Below are positions 32,894-42,402 of a stretch of 64,000 bases of DNA, one piece after another (position 1 is the first letter of the stretch; every line of letters begins with the position of its first letter). This DNA is from Lentilactobacillus sp. SPB1-3. GTDB taxonomy: Bacteria; Bacillota; Bacilli; Lactobacillales; Lactobacillaceae. Position numbers and translations under genes: made by a program. The notes below the pieces were generated by a model, which did no database searches, had not been told where the DNA came from, and worked only from the letters and a program-made list of their open reading frames with translations. Location: the NCBI RefSeq assembly GCF_026913205.2, contig NZ_CP168151.1, forward strand, positions 248,001 to 312,000, in the 5' to 3' direction.

Positions 32894-34231
32894 TTATTCG
32901 GCTGCTTTAAAGTTAGTCGCAAATGGTTTGCTCTTTTTGAGGCTGACAATGATCAGGTTAATAACAATTAATGCGATGATTATCAAGCTCAACTTCATCC
33001 AAAGAGTTGTAGTTCCAGAACCACCGTACATGATATTGAAATCAGCGGTGACACTATAATACATTGGCGAAACAGTATGAATTGCTTGATAGAAGCCATT
33101 CATAGCAACCACTGGAATCATACCACCCGATGCCACGACTTGAAGCATTGTTAGGAAGACGTTGACTGACGTTCCAAGAATTCCAAATAGCATTAGCATA
33201 ATGCTGTTTAAATTAAACGATGCGAAAGTTTCAAGAGCGTGGTTTAACCAAAGCTGAGTAAAAACGTCACTTCCAAGATGCATAGAAGGTGAGATGATAG
33301 CCACGGTAACACCACTAGAAATGATGGCGATTAAAACCATGGCGATTTCTAGCATTACGAATGCCTTCAAGCGGCCAACTTTCATGGTTTCTTTTGAGTA
33401 GGCAGTAAATAGTACTACTGTTCCTAGCATTGAGCCAATGTAAATTGCTAAGTTAACAATGAAGGGAGCTAAGCTGTAATTCAAACCAGTTCGAACAGGG
33501 TTAACTTTATGGATCTTAGTTTTTACAGACTTACCTACTGGAGCATAAACTTTGGCAACACCTTGTTTGATTTTTGTTTCTTGGGCTTTGGCAGTTTGAT
33601 TGATTTTTTTGCTTCCAGCGGCTGTTTGTTGCTTAAGACGAGCTTCGAGTTGTGGCTGGGCTGCGGTAGGTGCAGCAGCGATAGCTTGTTTTTGAGTGGC
33701 CACTTGTGCCGTCATCTTTTTTTGTTGGGTGGCAAGGGATTGCTTAAGGACTTTCATTTGGCTTTCAGCAAGAATAGCTTGGCCCTTCTTTAAAATCACT
33801 TGTTGATTAACAGAATTACCAACGCCAGTGGCGACAGCGTTCATTTGCGTTGTCACAGATGATTGATTTGATTGATTAATGTAAAAGTTGAGATCAACCG
33901 ATTTGTTTTTGCCAATATCTTTTGAAAAATTTTTAGGGATAGCAATAATCAAGTACGTTTTGCGATCTTTTAATTTCTGCTGAGTGTCGCTTAAGTTACT
34001 TGAATGATGAATATACTTGAATGGAAGGCTGTCATCCAACTGATTGGTAAGTTTTTTGCTCTTACTATCTTGGTTCACGATGGTAACTGGCATTTCGTCG
34101 ACCTTCTTAGGAACACCGCTATAACCGTTAAAGTAAATTGCAAAAATTAAGCAACCGTAGATAATCAATAAAAATAGCGTTACTAACACTTCTTTGCTAG
34201 TTAAAAATTTCTTGAGTTCTTTCATGTTCAA
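32894..34231 (-). CDS. YhgE/Pip-like ABC-2 type membrane protein (DUF3533)
   Basis: A 445-residue membrane protein: one N-terminal membrane helix (about 14-33), a large outside domain to about 245 with a Gln/Ala/Lys-rich coiled region (about 150-230), then about five membrane helices. This is the plan of YhgE/Pip and DUF3533 ABC-2-like proteins, which in lactobacilli are often paired with TetR genes and linked to export of toxic or lipid-like compounds. There is no ATPase in the neighbourhood. An older name, phage infection protein, comes from a Lactococcus member. Confidence 0.8.
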   Translation of the reverse strand: MNMKELKKFLTSKEVLVTLFLLIIYGCLIFAIYFNGYSGVPKKVDEMPVTIVNQDSKSKKLTNQLDDSLPFKYIHHSSNLSDTQQKLKDRKTYLIIAIPKNFSKDIGKNKSVDLNFYINQSNQSSVTTQMNAVATGVGNSVNQQVILKKGQAILAESQMKVLKQSLATQQKKMTAQVATQKQAIAAAPTAAQPQLEARLKQQTAAGSKKINQTAKAQETKIKQGVAKVYAPVGKSVKTKIHKVNPVRTGLNYSLAPFIVNLAIYIGSMLGTVVLFTAYSKETMKVGRLKAFVMLEIAMVLIAIISSGVTVAIISPSMHLGSDVFTQLWLNHALETFASFNLNSIMLMLFGILGTSVNVFLTMLQVVASGGMIPVVAMNGFYQAIHTVSPMYYSVTADFNIMYGGSGTTTLWMKLSLIIIALIVINLIIVSLKKSKPFATNFKAAE

Positions 34232-34279
34232 GACTCCTTAAAGTTGATGTTTGGATAATAGCACCTTTTTAAAAACTGT

Positions 34280-34291
34280 GCAAGTACTTGC
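34280..34291. promoter_or_regulatory. GCAAGTACTTGC palindrome before the YhgE/Pip-like gene
   Basis: A perfect 12-bp palindrome about 50 bases upstream of the gene, where a TetR operator would be expected. Its sequence differs from the site before tetR, so one regulator may not bind both. Confidence 0.5.
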
Positions 34292-34325
34292 TTACATTTC
34301 TTTGCTAAACAGGCAAATTTAATAA

Positions 34326-34366
34326 CAAAAACCACCACATCAGCAAAGTTTGCTAGCGTGGTGGTT
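34326..34366 (-). terminator. Terminator of the matrixin-like protease gene
   Basis: On the minus strand AACCACCAC pairs with GTGGTGGTT, and an inner AGCAAA/TTTGCT stem extends it; a T run follows. Confidence 0.88.
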
Positions 34367-34374
34367 CAGATGTT

Positions 34375-34977
34375 TTATCCACATATAGGCTGTGAATATA
34401 ATTGTTTTAAATTATTGATATCGTTTCTTGCGAGTTTAGCTTTCGAATTCCATTTAGTTACTGGGTACATGATTGATTTCGGATCGTTACTATTATGAGA
34501 TAGTCCCAGTGCGTGGCCTAATTCATGCTCAATCACATGAAGTTTTGCTTGTCTTGTGTACCCATACTGATTTAGATCTCGATTATTGATTTGAATTTGA
34601 CAGCTGGTTAGTTGAGTTCCATCACTTTCCCAATGAGTGTTGCCTAAAATTGTATCTCCTAATAACTTTGCATTATCTGTAGCAGCAGGTGATTTGGGTA
34701 AAATGTGCTTTAAAGAGAAAGTAATTTGACCAGCAGAGGTGGTTTTAACCAATGTAATAGTGTTAGTTTGGTTGTATTTTCTAATCGCTTGATCGAATAG
34801 TTTGTTATAACCTTTGGAAGAGGTTTTTGATTGCACGTAGACAGATGGTGTATGCCAATGAAAATTACAATTATCATTGGTAGTATCTGCATGGATTGGA
34901 ATAACAACGCCAAAATTAGCCAGTATGAGTACAATGACTGTTAGCAAAAGTTTCTTGATAGAATGAGATTTGTGCAT
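34375..34977 (-). CDS. Secreted matrixin-like zinc metalloprotease
   Basis: A 200-residue exported protein. Residues 1 to about 31 are a signal peptide ending IPIHA-D. The zinc site is HELGHALGLSH with a following SIMYP (Met-turn), which marks the M10A (matrixin) metzincins. There is no propeptide or hemopexin domain and no membrane anchor, so it is a minimal secreted protease. GAAAGG precedes the ATG. A second protein of this kind is at 58377-59282. Substrates are unknown; surface proteins or bacteriocins are guesses. Confidence 0.85.
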   Translation of the reverse strand: MHKSHSIKKLLLTVIVLILANFGVVIPIHADTTNDNCNFHWHTPSVYVQSKTSSKGYNKLFDQAIRKYNQTNTITLVKTTSAGQITFSLKHILPKSPAATDNAKLLGDTILGNTHWESDGTQLTSCQIQINNRDLNQYGYTRQAKLHVIEHELGHALGLSHNSNDPKSIMYPVTKWNSKAKLARNDINNLKQLYSQPICG

Positions 34978-35125
34978 GCTTGGACCTTTCTATAATGAAT
35001 TTCTAATTTCTAGAACAATAAAAGTTTATCATAGGAATACAAAATAAAAAAGGTCTTTCGTTTGACAAAAAATAAAAAATATGATAAATGGGGTAGATTA
35101 TCAAACCGGTATATTATTTACCACT

Positions 35126-35974
35126 TTAAAGAATATCGAGAGGCGCGTGTGTTGTTGGAGCAGGAAAATTATCGTCGATAATTGATAATTCTTTAGCGCT
35201 TAATTCAATATCGCCAGAATTGATATTTTCGGTAGCATGTTGTGGATTGCTTGATTGAGGAATTGCCAGAACATTGCCATTACGAATGGACCAAGCAAGG
35301 AGGATTTGGTAAGGAGTGACATCGTGGCGGTTAGCAATTTCTAGAATGGTTGAATTAGTGGTTAAATCTTGACCAAAACGATCCCCTTGAGCGACCGGAG
35401 TATAAGCGATGAAGGGAATATGATGATCAACTTGCCAAGATTGTAAGTCATATTCTGTTCCGCGACTGCCTAAGTTATAGAGATCTTCGTTGGCAGCAAC
35501 ATTGTTACCACCTGATATTGCTAATAATTCTTCCATATCCATTAGATCAAAGTTTGAAACACCCCAACGTTTAATTTTTCCAGTTGTTTGAGCTGCCTGC
35601 AATGCTTCTACAGTTTCTGACAAAGGAATGCTACCACGCCAGTGATAGAGGTATAGGTCGAAATAATCAGTATCCACACGTCTTAAGCTAGCTTCTAAAT
35701 GTTTGGGAAGTTGAGCGAGCGAAGCATTTTCGGGCAGCACTTTATCAATAATGAACAAATCTTGGCGATTGAATTTCTTAATTGCCTTGCCAACCAATCG
35801 TTCACTATTACCATTGCCATACATTTCTGCAGTATCTATGACCTGAGCTCCGGCCTCGATACCTGCTTGAATTGCGGCAATTTCATCACCTTGGCGGTTA
35901 GACTTATCACCCATGTGCCATGTTCCAATACCAATTGCTGGGACTGATTGATCTCCAAACATAACTGTTTTCAT
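35126..35974 (-). CDS. Aldo/keto reductase
   Basis: A 282-residue (beta/alpha)8 NADPH-dependent reductase. The catalytic tetrad is visible: Asp and Tyr in IDTAEMYGNG, Lys in FIIDKVLP and His in LYLYHWRGS. The C-terminal IPQSSNPQHATEN binds the cofactor. It lies 25 bases after the PH-domain gene on the same strand with AGGAGG in the gap, so it is the third gene of that operon, though no functional tie is evident. Substrate unknown. Confidence 0.88.
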   Translation of the reverse strand: MKTVMFGDQSVPAIGIGTWHMGDKSNRQGDEIAAIQAGIEAGAQVIDTAEMYGNGNSERLVGKAIKKFNRQDLFIIDKVLPENASLAQLPKHLEASLRRVDTDYFDLYLYHWRGSIPLSETVEALQAAQTTGKIKRWGVSNFDLMDMEELLAISGGNNVAANEDLYNLGSRGTEYDLQSWQVDHHIPFIAYTPVAQGDRFGQDLTTNSTILEIANRHDVTPYQILLAWSIRNGNVLAIPQSSNPQHATENINSGDIELSAKELSIIDDNFPAPTTHAPLDIL

Positions 35975-35999
35975 TATGAATTCCTCCTTAAATATTGAT

Positions 36000-37415
36000 T
36001 TAAGATAGCCAATTAAATAGGTTGTCCGCTTCTGCTTTAGGTATATATCTTAAGCGTAGTTCTTTATCACTATTTTTAGAACGAATATGAATCACAAAGT
36101 GGGCTAGTCCGGTTCTGTGCATCCAAATTGATTGTCTAACTTCGAATGACTGAATGTTTTTAGTTTCCACAACTGTTATTGACTTAGTTAATAGGTGGCC
36201 GTTTGAAATAATCAATTGATGATTGCCAATGTAATAACCGTTGTTCTTAGCAGCGTACCAACCGATCCATATTGCAAAAGGCAATAAAATCAAAGTAGTT
36301 AATCCCCATATTCTGAATGTGCTAACAAATATAGCTACCATCAATATGCTGATCAAACTGGCATTGCGAATATAATACCAGTAGCTTCTGTGTGGTAAAT
36401 GGGCCAATGAAGGTAACTTTTCTGGGACCCAATCCACGAAGCGATGGGTCATCGAATCAGCCAAGTGATTGTTAATTACAGGAACCAATGTAATATCGTC
36501 TTCCTCTTCTTGCTTGCCTGCATTAGAGGCAACGACCGTCTGTACCGTTGTTAGTTTAAAAAGCTGACGGATGATATTTTGTTTGAAAACGACGGCTTGG
36601 ATTCGTTGTTGTTTAACGCTAAAAGAGCGTTTTGTAATTAATCCTTGAGTGGTTTGCAGTTGACCGTTATCTTCACTGATCGTGAAGCGATAGTATTTAA
36701 AAATGGTCATTAAATATGAAATGATCATGCCAATAATCAGCAAGATAACTATCACTGAGACGATAATTAGAATCGATTCGTTAGCCATTAGTGCGAACAG
36801 ACTATTGAGATATCGTTCAGGAATGGCATCTTGAATTCGACCATAGACCGCACCAAGAACCGCCAGAATTGGTAGTATTCCCAATGAGGTTAATGCGAAG
36901 ATATTTAAACTGTGCGAGTCAATATGATAGACATTGTCATCTGGTTTGATATCGGCATCAGTTACTGCAGAAGTTGGATGGCGATGAGACTCGATTATAG
37001 AGCGAGTTGATTCAGGCACCATGGGCAGAATTGCTTCTGCCTTGTCACTTTCTTGACCTGCAGTTTCAATGTTGAGGGTTTCTAAATGAAAGGGAATTAA
37101 AAAGAACTGTTGGTCTTGAGTGATAGTCTGAATTCGTTGGTAGGGGATGTGCAGATGCTTTTTGACAAAAATACCACTATTGATGGTCAGCATTTCTTCG
37201 CCAATTTCATAAGTAAAAACACCATAGCGAATAATGGATGAAATGACGATTAAAATCACAAAGGCAGTTACGACCATTGGTAAGCTGATACCAACTTTTT
37301 GAAAAACACTTAAAAGTGACGCAAATACAATGAAAATTATCCAGAGCCAGTCAGCCAATGTTTTATAGATAAAATAGATGAGAGCAACAGGATTGAGGTG
37401 CTTCTTAGAGGTCAT
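36000..37415 (-). CDS. Bacterial PH-domain membrane protein (YdbT-like)
   Basis: A 471-residue membrane protein with three repeated units: paired hydrophobic segments, each followed by a bPH_2-type domain with motifs such as IPYQRIQTITQDQQFF, SVKQQRIQAVVFKQNIIR and VETKNIQSFEVRQS. This is the plan of Bacillus YdbT. It overlaps the preceding YdbS-like gene by 11 bases, so the two are translated together and likely form a complex. In Bacillus the pair is linked to resistance to certain antimicrobials; the exact role is not known. Confidence 0.85.
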   Translation of the reverse strand: MTSKKHLNPVALIYFIYKTLADWLWIIFIVFASLLSVFQKVGISLPMVVTAFVILIVISSIIRYGVFTYEIGEEMLTINSGIFVKKHLHIPYQRIQTITQDQQFFLIPFHLETLNIETAGQESDKAEAILPMVPESTRSIIESHRHPTSAVTDADIKPDDNVYHIDSHSLNIFALTSLGILPILAVLGAVYGRIQDAIPERYLNSLFALMANESILIIVSVIVILLIIGMIISYLMTIFKYYRFTISEDNGQLQTTQGLITKRSFSVKQQRIQAVVFKQNIIRQLFKLTTVQTVVASNAGKQEEEDDITLVPVINNHLADSMTHRFVDWVPEKLPSLAHLPHRSYWYYIRNASLISILMVAIFVSTFRIWGLTTLILLPFAIWIGWYAAKNNGYYIGNHQLIISNGHLLTKSITVVETKNIQSFEVRQSIWMHRTGLAHFVIHIRSKNSDKELRLRYIPKAEADNLFNWLS

Positions 37416-37884
37416 TTTCGGCCTCCTTCATCGCCCGCTGCATGATTTGAGTCCGCAACTGTTCGGCAATAGCTGGTTCTAAACCATCAATATCATGGTT
37501 TGTTGAGGCAGTAGTGATAGTAACTAACTGTAGTTTTTGTGATCTTAAAACGGGTCCTTGAGCAATTCGGACATCTTGTACTCTAGCGATGGGAACGGAC
37601 ACTAACTTGCGGAAGATAAATCCCTTTTGGATCTGGATAGCGTCTTCAGTTAATTGATATTTGAAAAAGTTATATCGGTAAGGAATTAATGCCAGTCCGA
37701 CGAGGAGAACAATTATTCCGTAGGCCATGATTGCATATGATAGGTATATCAGCCACTGCCAATCACTGTATGATCCGATAAAGAAGGCAGCGATGAAAAT
37801 GCCAGTGGTTACGATGAATGTTAGGAATGTCGAGATTCTCCAAACGGTCTTGATTTTATGAGGTAAATAGGATGCTTGTTCCAT
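37405..37884 (-). CDS. Bacterial PH-domain membrane protein (YdbS-like)
   Basis: A 159-residue protein with two membrane helices (about 18-38 and 44-68) and one bPH_2 domain (VSVPIARVQDVRIAQGPVLR). It is the smaller partner of the YdbT-like protein encoded next, as in Bacillus. ATG is preceded by AAAGGAGC. First gene of the operon. Confidence 0.85.
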   Translation of the reverse strand: MEQASYLPHKIKTVWRISTFLTFIVTTGIFIAAFFIGSYSDWQWLIYLSYAIMAYGIIVLLVGLALIPYRYNFFKYQLTEDAIQIQKGFIFRKLVSVPIARVQDVRIAQGPVLRSQKLQLVTITTASTNHDIDGLEPAIAEQLRTQIMQRAMKEAENDL

Positions 37885-38090
37885 GTTTTGCTCCTTTTAA
37901 TGCTGTATTTAAATCAATCATAACAAATTATTTAAATAAAATATGGTGAGATAATCAATTTTTAATTTGCTGATTTTTTAAAGATACGCAGATGTTTTTT
38001 ACTGCCAAGTGAATTGATTAGTTGACTAGTTAATGAAATTTACCGTACAATAGACGGAATTGACTTTAAGGAAAAAAGAGGGGGATGACA

Positions 38091-39302
38091 ATGTCAAAAA
38101 AGGTTAGAAACGCGATTATCGCGCTTATCTTTGGTAACTTTTTAGTTTGTATTGGGATGAGTTTGATTTTCCCAGTTATGCCGTTTATTAAAAATGAACT
38201 GCATTTGTCTGCGACAGATATGGGAATTATGAATTCATTATTCGCATTGGCTCAATTAATTGCTTCGCCAATCGTTGGTCAAATATCTGACCGCATGGGT
38301 CGCAAGAAGATTTTAGTAGCCGGATTAGCTTTATACGCTGTATCTGAAGTCATGTTTGCTGCGACTAACTTTTTATGGATGTTTGACATCTCTCGAATAA
38401 TCGGTGGATTGTCAGCTGCCATGGTCGTGCCAACTACCAATGCTTTAGCAGCCGATATCACTACCCCTAAGCAACGGGCACGGGTGATCGGTCTGTTATC
38501 AGCAGCTTTTAGCGGGGGCCTGATTCTGGGACCTGGTCTTGGTGGGGTATTAGCCAAAATCGATTATAAAACGCCTTTTTGGTGTGCTGCAGCTTTAGGA
38601 CTACTATCTATGTTGTCATTTATATTTATGCTGCCAAACGACGAGGAAATTAAATCAATGGCTACTGCTACAGGTGGTAAGATTGAAGATCCTAGGTCAG
38701 TGACTGGTAAAGCCAGTTGGGCACAAACTAAGCAATTATTATTTGGTCCTATGGGACTACTATTCTTGATGATTTTGATATCATCTTTTGGCCTAGTTGG
38801 TTTTGAAAGTATCTATAGTCTGTATGTAAATGAAGTTCATCATTTCACTTTGGAAAATATCGCTTTAGTATTAACGTTGAATGGAGTAATTTCTTTATTC
38901 TTCCAAGTAGTATTGTTCAACAGAATGGTAACGTGGTTAACGGAAAAGCGCCTGATTCGCTACTGTTTCTTCTTAGCATTTGCTGGAACGATTTGGATTA
39001 TTTTAGCTCATTCCAAGATTGAAGTGATTATTGCTACTTTGATCGTATTTACTATGTATGACTTGTTAAGGCCAGCCATTACCACATTGTTGACAAAGGC
39101 TAGTACAACTAATCAGGGATTCGTAAATGGGGTCAATATGTCCCTTACGAGTGTGGGTAATATTATCGGACCAATCGTTTCTGGATCATTATTAGATGTT
39201 AACTATCATTATCCTTACTTGGTAGTAATCGTGTTCTTGTTTGCGTCATATTTATTGACTTACAAAATTAAAGATAATTTCACACACGTTGAAGTTAACT
39301 AA
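38091..39302 (+). CDS. MFS multidrug-type efflux transporter (DHA1 family)
   Basis: A 403-residue membrane protein with 12 hydrophobic segments. ATG 38091 is preferred because AGAGGGGG lies eight bases upstream; the ATG at 38085 is only two bases from that site. The MFS motif A is GQISDRMGRKKILVAGLA, and motif C-like glycines are in GGLILGPGLGGVLAKI, the drug:H+ antiporter signature. Similar to TetA/NorA-type exporters. No regulator is adjacent. Substrate unknown. Confidence 0.85.
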   Translation: MSKKVRNAIIALIFGNFLVCIGMSLIFPVMPFIKNELHLSATDMGIMNSLFALAQLIASPIVGQISDRMGRKKILVAGLALYAVSEVMFAATNFLWMFDISRIIGGLSAAMVVPTTNALAADITTPKQRARVIGLLSAAFSGGLILGPGLGGVLAKIDYKTPFWCAAALGLLSMLSFIFMLPNDEEIKSMATATGGKIEDPRSVTGKASWAQTKQLLFGPMGLLFLMILISSFGLVGFESIYSLYVNEVHHFTLENIALVLTLNGVISLFFQVVLFNRMVTWLTEKRLIRYCFFLAFAGTIWIILAHSKIEVIIATLIVFTMYDLLRPAITTLLTKASTTNQGFVNGVNMSLTSVGNIIGPIVSGSLLDVNYHYPYLVVIVFLFASYLLTYKIKDNFTHVEVN

Positions 39303-39338
39303 AAAAGGAGCTGAAATAAATTCAGTTCCTTTTTTTAT
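39303..39338 (+). terminator. Terminator after the MFS gene
   Basis: AAAGGAGCTGAA pairs with TTCAGTTCCTTT (one G-U) around a short AT loop, then Ts. Confidence 0.88.
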
Positions 39339-39352
39339 TTGGAATCCAGTTC

Positions 39353-39577
39353 TTATTTTGTAATATAGACGATATCGTCGACATTGCTTTCTTTGATTTT
39401 ATGCGAGCGATTAAAGAGGCTCGTTAAGGTAATTAAATGATCCTTAACGCCGGTTACATTACCGATTAAATCTTGGCGACTTATCTCCCTGTCACCGTTA
39501 AAAAGCTTGATTTCTACGATTGCTCCGTTGCGCATCGCATCTTCTGCGAGGGCCCCGATTGGTAAAATTTGTTCCAT
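39353..39577 (-). CDS. Small conserved-looking hypothetical protein
   Basis: A 74-residue soluble protein with a good GGAGG site before its ATG. The sequence alternates short strands (GAIVEIKLFNG, IGNVTGVKDHLITLTSL, DDIVYITK), suggesting a small beta-barrel of SH3 or Sm type. I do not recognise a family. It is convergent with the MFS gene and divergent from the gene at 39798. Confidence 0.7.
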   Translation of the reverse strand: MEQILPIGALAEDAMRNGAIVEIKLFNGDREISRQDLIGNVTGVKDHLITLTSLFNRSHKIKESNVDDIVYITK

Positions 39578-39797
39578 GTAATCAACCTCCGTTCGATTCT
39601 TTAATTATACGAACACAGGTTTGGATATTCAATATTGATTTTTGATTTTCAATGTTGTATCTACCAGAAAAAAAGTTTAGTGCAAGGAATCAATTGTTAA
39701 ATTTATTTACGAATTTTATTCAAAATAGTTAGAAATTGTAACCTAGAAAAATTGGGTTTCATGATAAAATTATTGTACAAGACAAAGGAGAAACAAA

Positions 39798-40448
39798 TTG
39801 GTAAAACAGGGTAAGTTCGCAAAATCTAGTAAGCAAAAACAAATCAAACAAATCTTAAAAGCTAAGCGTAAGCCTCAAGGCAGAATCATCAATGATTCAG
39901 AATTCGAGAACTTTTTGTTGGTTCGTTATGGATTAACGTTGAAGAAAAAATTGAATTCGGAAGTTAAAGAATCAGTTCAGCGTTTTCTACAACAGTGGAT
40001 CTTAGTGGGGGGTAACCAATCGACTTGGTCAGTAGAAGCCATGTTACCACAAGTTCTGCAGCAACTAAATGTTAGTTTGCCATGGCAATTCTATAAACAA
40101 ATCGCTGACAATTTTTCTGAATTTCAATCTTTCTTACAACGAGAACTTAAGGCTGTTCCTCTAAAAGAAAGAAAAGCACTGACAGATGAACTGTCTGATG
40201 GAGATGTGAATGACGTCATCGCTGGTCAGTTAGCTGCTAATACATTTATCGCCACTATGGGTGGAAATCAAGAAATGCTTCAAAAGGTGACACAAAGCCA
40301 ACTTGAGGATGTATTGAACAGCTTTAGCCATGAGGAAGCAATTGATTGGGATAAAGTCAGAAATATTTTTGATCCAATGGGTTTTGAAATTCCAAGTGGT
40401 TTGGATATGCCAACTAAAAAATGGCTAGAAACTATGAGCGAAAGTTAA
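39798..40448 (+). CDS. Hypothetical protein, helical with basic N-terminus
   Basis: A 216-residue soluble protein starting at TTG 39798 with AAAGGAG upstream. The first 30 residues are strongly basic (many Lys/Arg), and the rest is predicted mainly helical, without Cys and without hydrophobic segments. No family recognised. A basic N-terminus would fit nucleic-acid binding, but this is only a guess. Monocistronic, ending in a bidirectional hairpin. Confidence 0.7.
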   Translation: MVKQGKFAKSSKQKQIKQILKAKRKPQGRIINDSEFENFLLVRYGLTLKKKLNSEVKESVQRFLQQWILVGGNQSTWSVEAMLPQVLQQLNVSLPWQFYKQIADNFSEFQSFLQRELKAVPLKERKALTDELSDGDVNDVIAGQLAANTFIATMGGNQEMLQKVTQSQLEDVLNSFSHEEAIDWDKVRNIFDPMGFEIPSGLDMPTKKWLETMSES

Positions 40449-40463
40449 TTTTAAATTGATAAT

Positions 40464-40502
40464 AAACAAAGGCCATTCATATTAATGAATGGCCTTTGTT
40501 TT
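40464..40502. terminator. Bidirectional terminator
   Basis: AAACAAAGGCCATTCAT pairs with ATGAATGGCCTTTGTTT around TTAA. Lies between convergent genes. Confidence 0.9.
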
Positions 40503-40507
40503 ACTAT

Positions 40508-41188
40508 TTATTTTGCGCGATAACTTTCAATTTTGTTTAGAAGCTTTTCATTAACATGTTCACTCCAGAATTCAATAAGTGGACCAGTAAAGAAGGCGAT
40601 GATGATGGTTACAAAACCAATTGGGCCACCAACTAAGTATGCTGCTACCATGAATGCAACATCTTGAATAACTCTGATTACTCGGTAACGAATCTTAGTC
40701 CAGTTAGTGATGATAGGAGCAATCCCGTCATATGGGGCCATTCCTAAGTTAGCCGACATGTACATTGAAGCACCGAATGAGAAAATCAATAAGCCGACGA
40801 TGGCATTGATAAGTTGTAATGGTAATGAAGTTATTGTGCCGAACAATGAAGTGTAGATTCCTGAGAAGAACTGAATCTCGTAACCAACTAACACCATGTT
40901 AAGCACGGTTCCGATTCCAATCATCCGGTAGTTAGCAAACACTACGAAGACGAACAACACTAGATTGATTATTAATTGGAAGTTCCCTAGACCCATTCCC
41001 AATAGTTTGCTGGCACCTAGGTTTAGTCCGGTAAATGGATCCATTCCCAAGTTGGCTGCCTTTAAGAAAGCTTCGCCAATTGAAATGATGAGAATTCCCA
41101 CAAATGACATGAGTGTTTTGTTAGATAAAATAACCGTTTTCTCTTTACGTGTAACCGTTTGCATTTTTGCCTCTACTCTTTCATCCAT
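40508..41188 (-). CDS. YczE/YyaS/YitT-family membrane protein
   Basis: A 226-residue membrane protein with about six hydrophobic segments. GEAFLKAANLGMDPFTGLNLG and ASMYMSANLGMAPYDGIAPI are the repeated NLGxxPxDG motifs of the YczE family. ATG 41188 is preferred because GGTGG lies just upstream; an ATG at 41200 is possible. It sits 18 bases after the OsmC gene on the same strand. Function unproven; YczE-type proteins have been linked to surfactin production in Bacillus. Confidence 0.82.
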   Translation of the reverse strand: MDERVEAKMQTVTRKEKTVILSNKTLMSFVGILIISIGEAFLKAANLGMDPFTGLNLGASKLLGMGLGNFQLIINLVLFVFVVFANYRMIGIGTVLNMVLVGYEIQFFSGIYTSLFGTITSLPLQLINAIVGLLIFSFGASMYMSANLGMAPYDGIAPIITNWTKIRYRVIRVIQDVAFMVAAYLVGGPIGFVTIIIAFFTGPLIEFWSEHVNEKLLNKIESYRAK

Positions 41189-41206
41189 TATTTCCACCAT
41201 CCTGTA

Positions 41207-41623
41207 TTATTTAATCTTGATCGTCATTTCAGTAGCGTCCTCTAATGTTTTATGAACTGTGCATCGGTGGATTACTTCTTCGACAAAATTTTGTTGATCA
41301 GTGTAACTTAAATTTGTTTTACAATCAATTATAATGTTAATCGAAGATATCTTTGATGACTTATCTGGAAATACAGTAACGTCTCCAGATACATCAACGG
41401 CAAACTTTTCAATCTCCAGATTTTCCATTTTTCGAGCTAAGATACTTGCTGTTGCTCCTAAGCACGCACCAATCGAACCCAGTAAATATTCGATTGGTGT
41501 TGGACCCTTATCGGTTCCATGAACTTTCAGTGGTCGATCGGAAATGAATTCGTGATTACCAGCAGTTGTAGTAGTTTTAGCTCCAACCTTTTGGTAGTCT
41601 GTGTGTACGGAATAACTTGCCAT
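41207..41623 (-). CDS. OsmC-family thiol peroxidase-like protein
   Basis: A 138-residue OsmC/Ohr-fold protein. Both redox cysteines are present: LLGSIGACLGATASILAR and EVIHRCTVHKTLED. Family members reduce organic hydroperoxides or handle other electrophiles. ATG is preceded by GGAGGT. It is upstream of, and probably co-transcribed with, the YczE-like gene. Confidence 0.85.
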   Translation of the reverse strand: MASYSVHTDYQKVGAKTTTTAGNHEFISDRPLKVHGTDKGPTPIEYLLGSIGACLGATASILARKMENLEIEKFAVDVSGDVTVFPDKSSKISSINIIIDCKTNLSYTDQQNFVEEVIHRCTVHKTLEDATEMTIKIK

Positions 41624-41710
41624 TAGATAACCTCCGTTCGTAGCTTATGAAAGTATTTTACAACAAATCTAGACCAATGAAAACCCATTCATTTTAGTGA
41701 GGCAATTAAT

Positions 41711-42400
41711 ATGAAGACACAAATATTGGTTTCACACCCGCAAATAAAGGGTTCTGGAACCCAAAAATTTCTTGAAACGACTGGAAAATATTTTTCAAAT
41801 AATTTTTTTGAATCGATTGATCTAACATATCCTGATGGTGATATAGATATTGACACTGAACAGGACCGATTGAGAGAAGCTGACCGAATCATTTTTCAAT
41901 TTCCGATGTATTGGTATCAGGCTCCTGATAGCCTAAGCCGGTATATGCAAGACGTATTTACTAGAAAATATGTTGAAAGTCAACGAGCTTTAAGAGATAA
42001 GGAATTAGGCATCGTGGTGTCTATTGGTGATGCTCTAAGTCAATTCCAACTTGGCGGTAGTGAGCATTTCACACTTTCAGAATTAATGGCACCGTACGCT
42101 GCTTTTGCGAATAAAGCAGGGATGAAATTTTTGCCAATTTTTCCAGTGGAACAGTTCAGTTATATGGATGAATCACAGAGGCTGAAACTCGCCAGTGATT
42201 ATGCTGCTTACATCGGTGCAGAGCAACCGTTCTCTTTAGTAGGCCGAACTGAATGGCTAACTAGTCAGTTAGAATCAATAATGACTAAGCGTGAAAATAA
42301 AACAGCCATCAAATTGATCATTGATTCTATCAACGATAGAAAAGATCGCATTGATGACTTACAGGAAAATATTAAATTGATTCGTGATGAGGAGGAATAA
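41711..42400 (+). CDS. NAD(P)H dehydrogenase (quinone)/flavodoxin-like protein
   Basis: A 229-residue protein of the flavodoxin_2 family (MdaB/KefF-like). QILVSHPQIKGSGTQKFLE holds the FMN phosphate site, and IIFQFPMYWYQAPDSLSRYM is the diagnostic second motif. Probably a two-electron quinone or azo reductase. The C-terminal 45 residues form an extra charged helix (DSINDRKDRIDDLQENIK). A 59-residue gene follows after two bases. Confidence 0.85.
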   Translation: MKTQILVSHPQIKGSGTQKFLETTGKYFSNNFFESIDLTYPDGDIDIDTEQDRLREADRIIFQFPMYWYQAPDSLSRYMQDVFTRKYVESQRALRDKELGIVVSIGDALSQFQLGGSEHFTLSELMAPYAAFANKAGMKFLPIFPVEQFSYMDESQRLKLASDYAAYIGAEQPFSLVGRTEWLTSQLESIMTKRENKTAIKLIIDSINDRKDRIDDLQENIKLIRDEEE

Positions 42401-42402
42401 TT

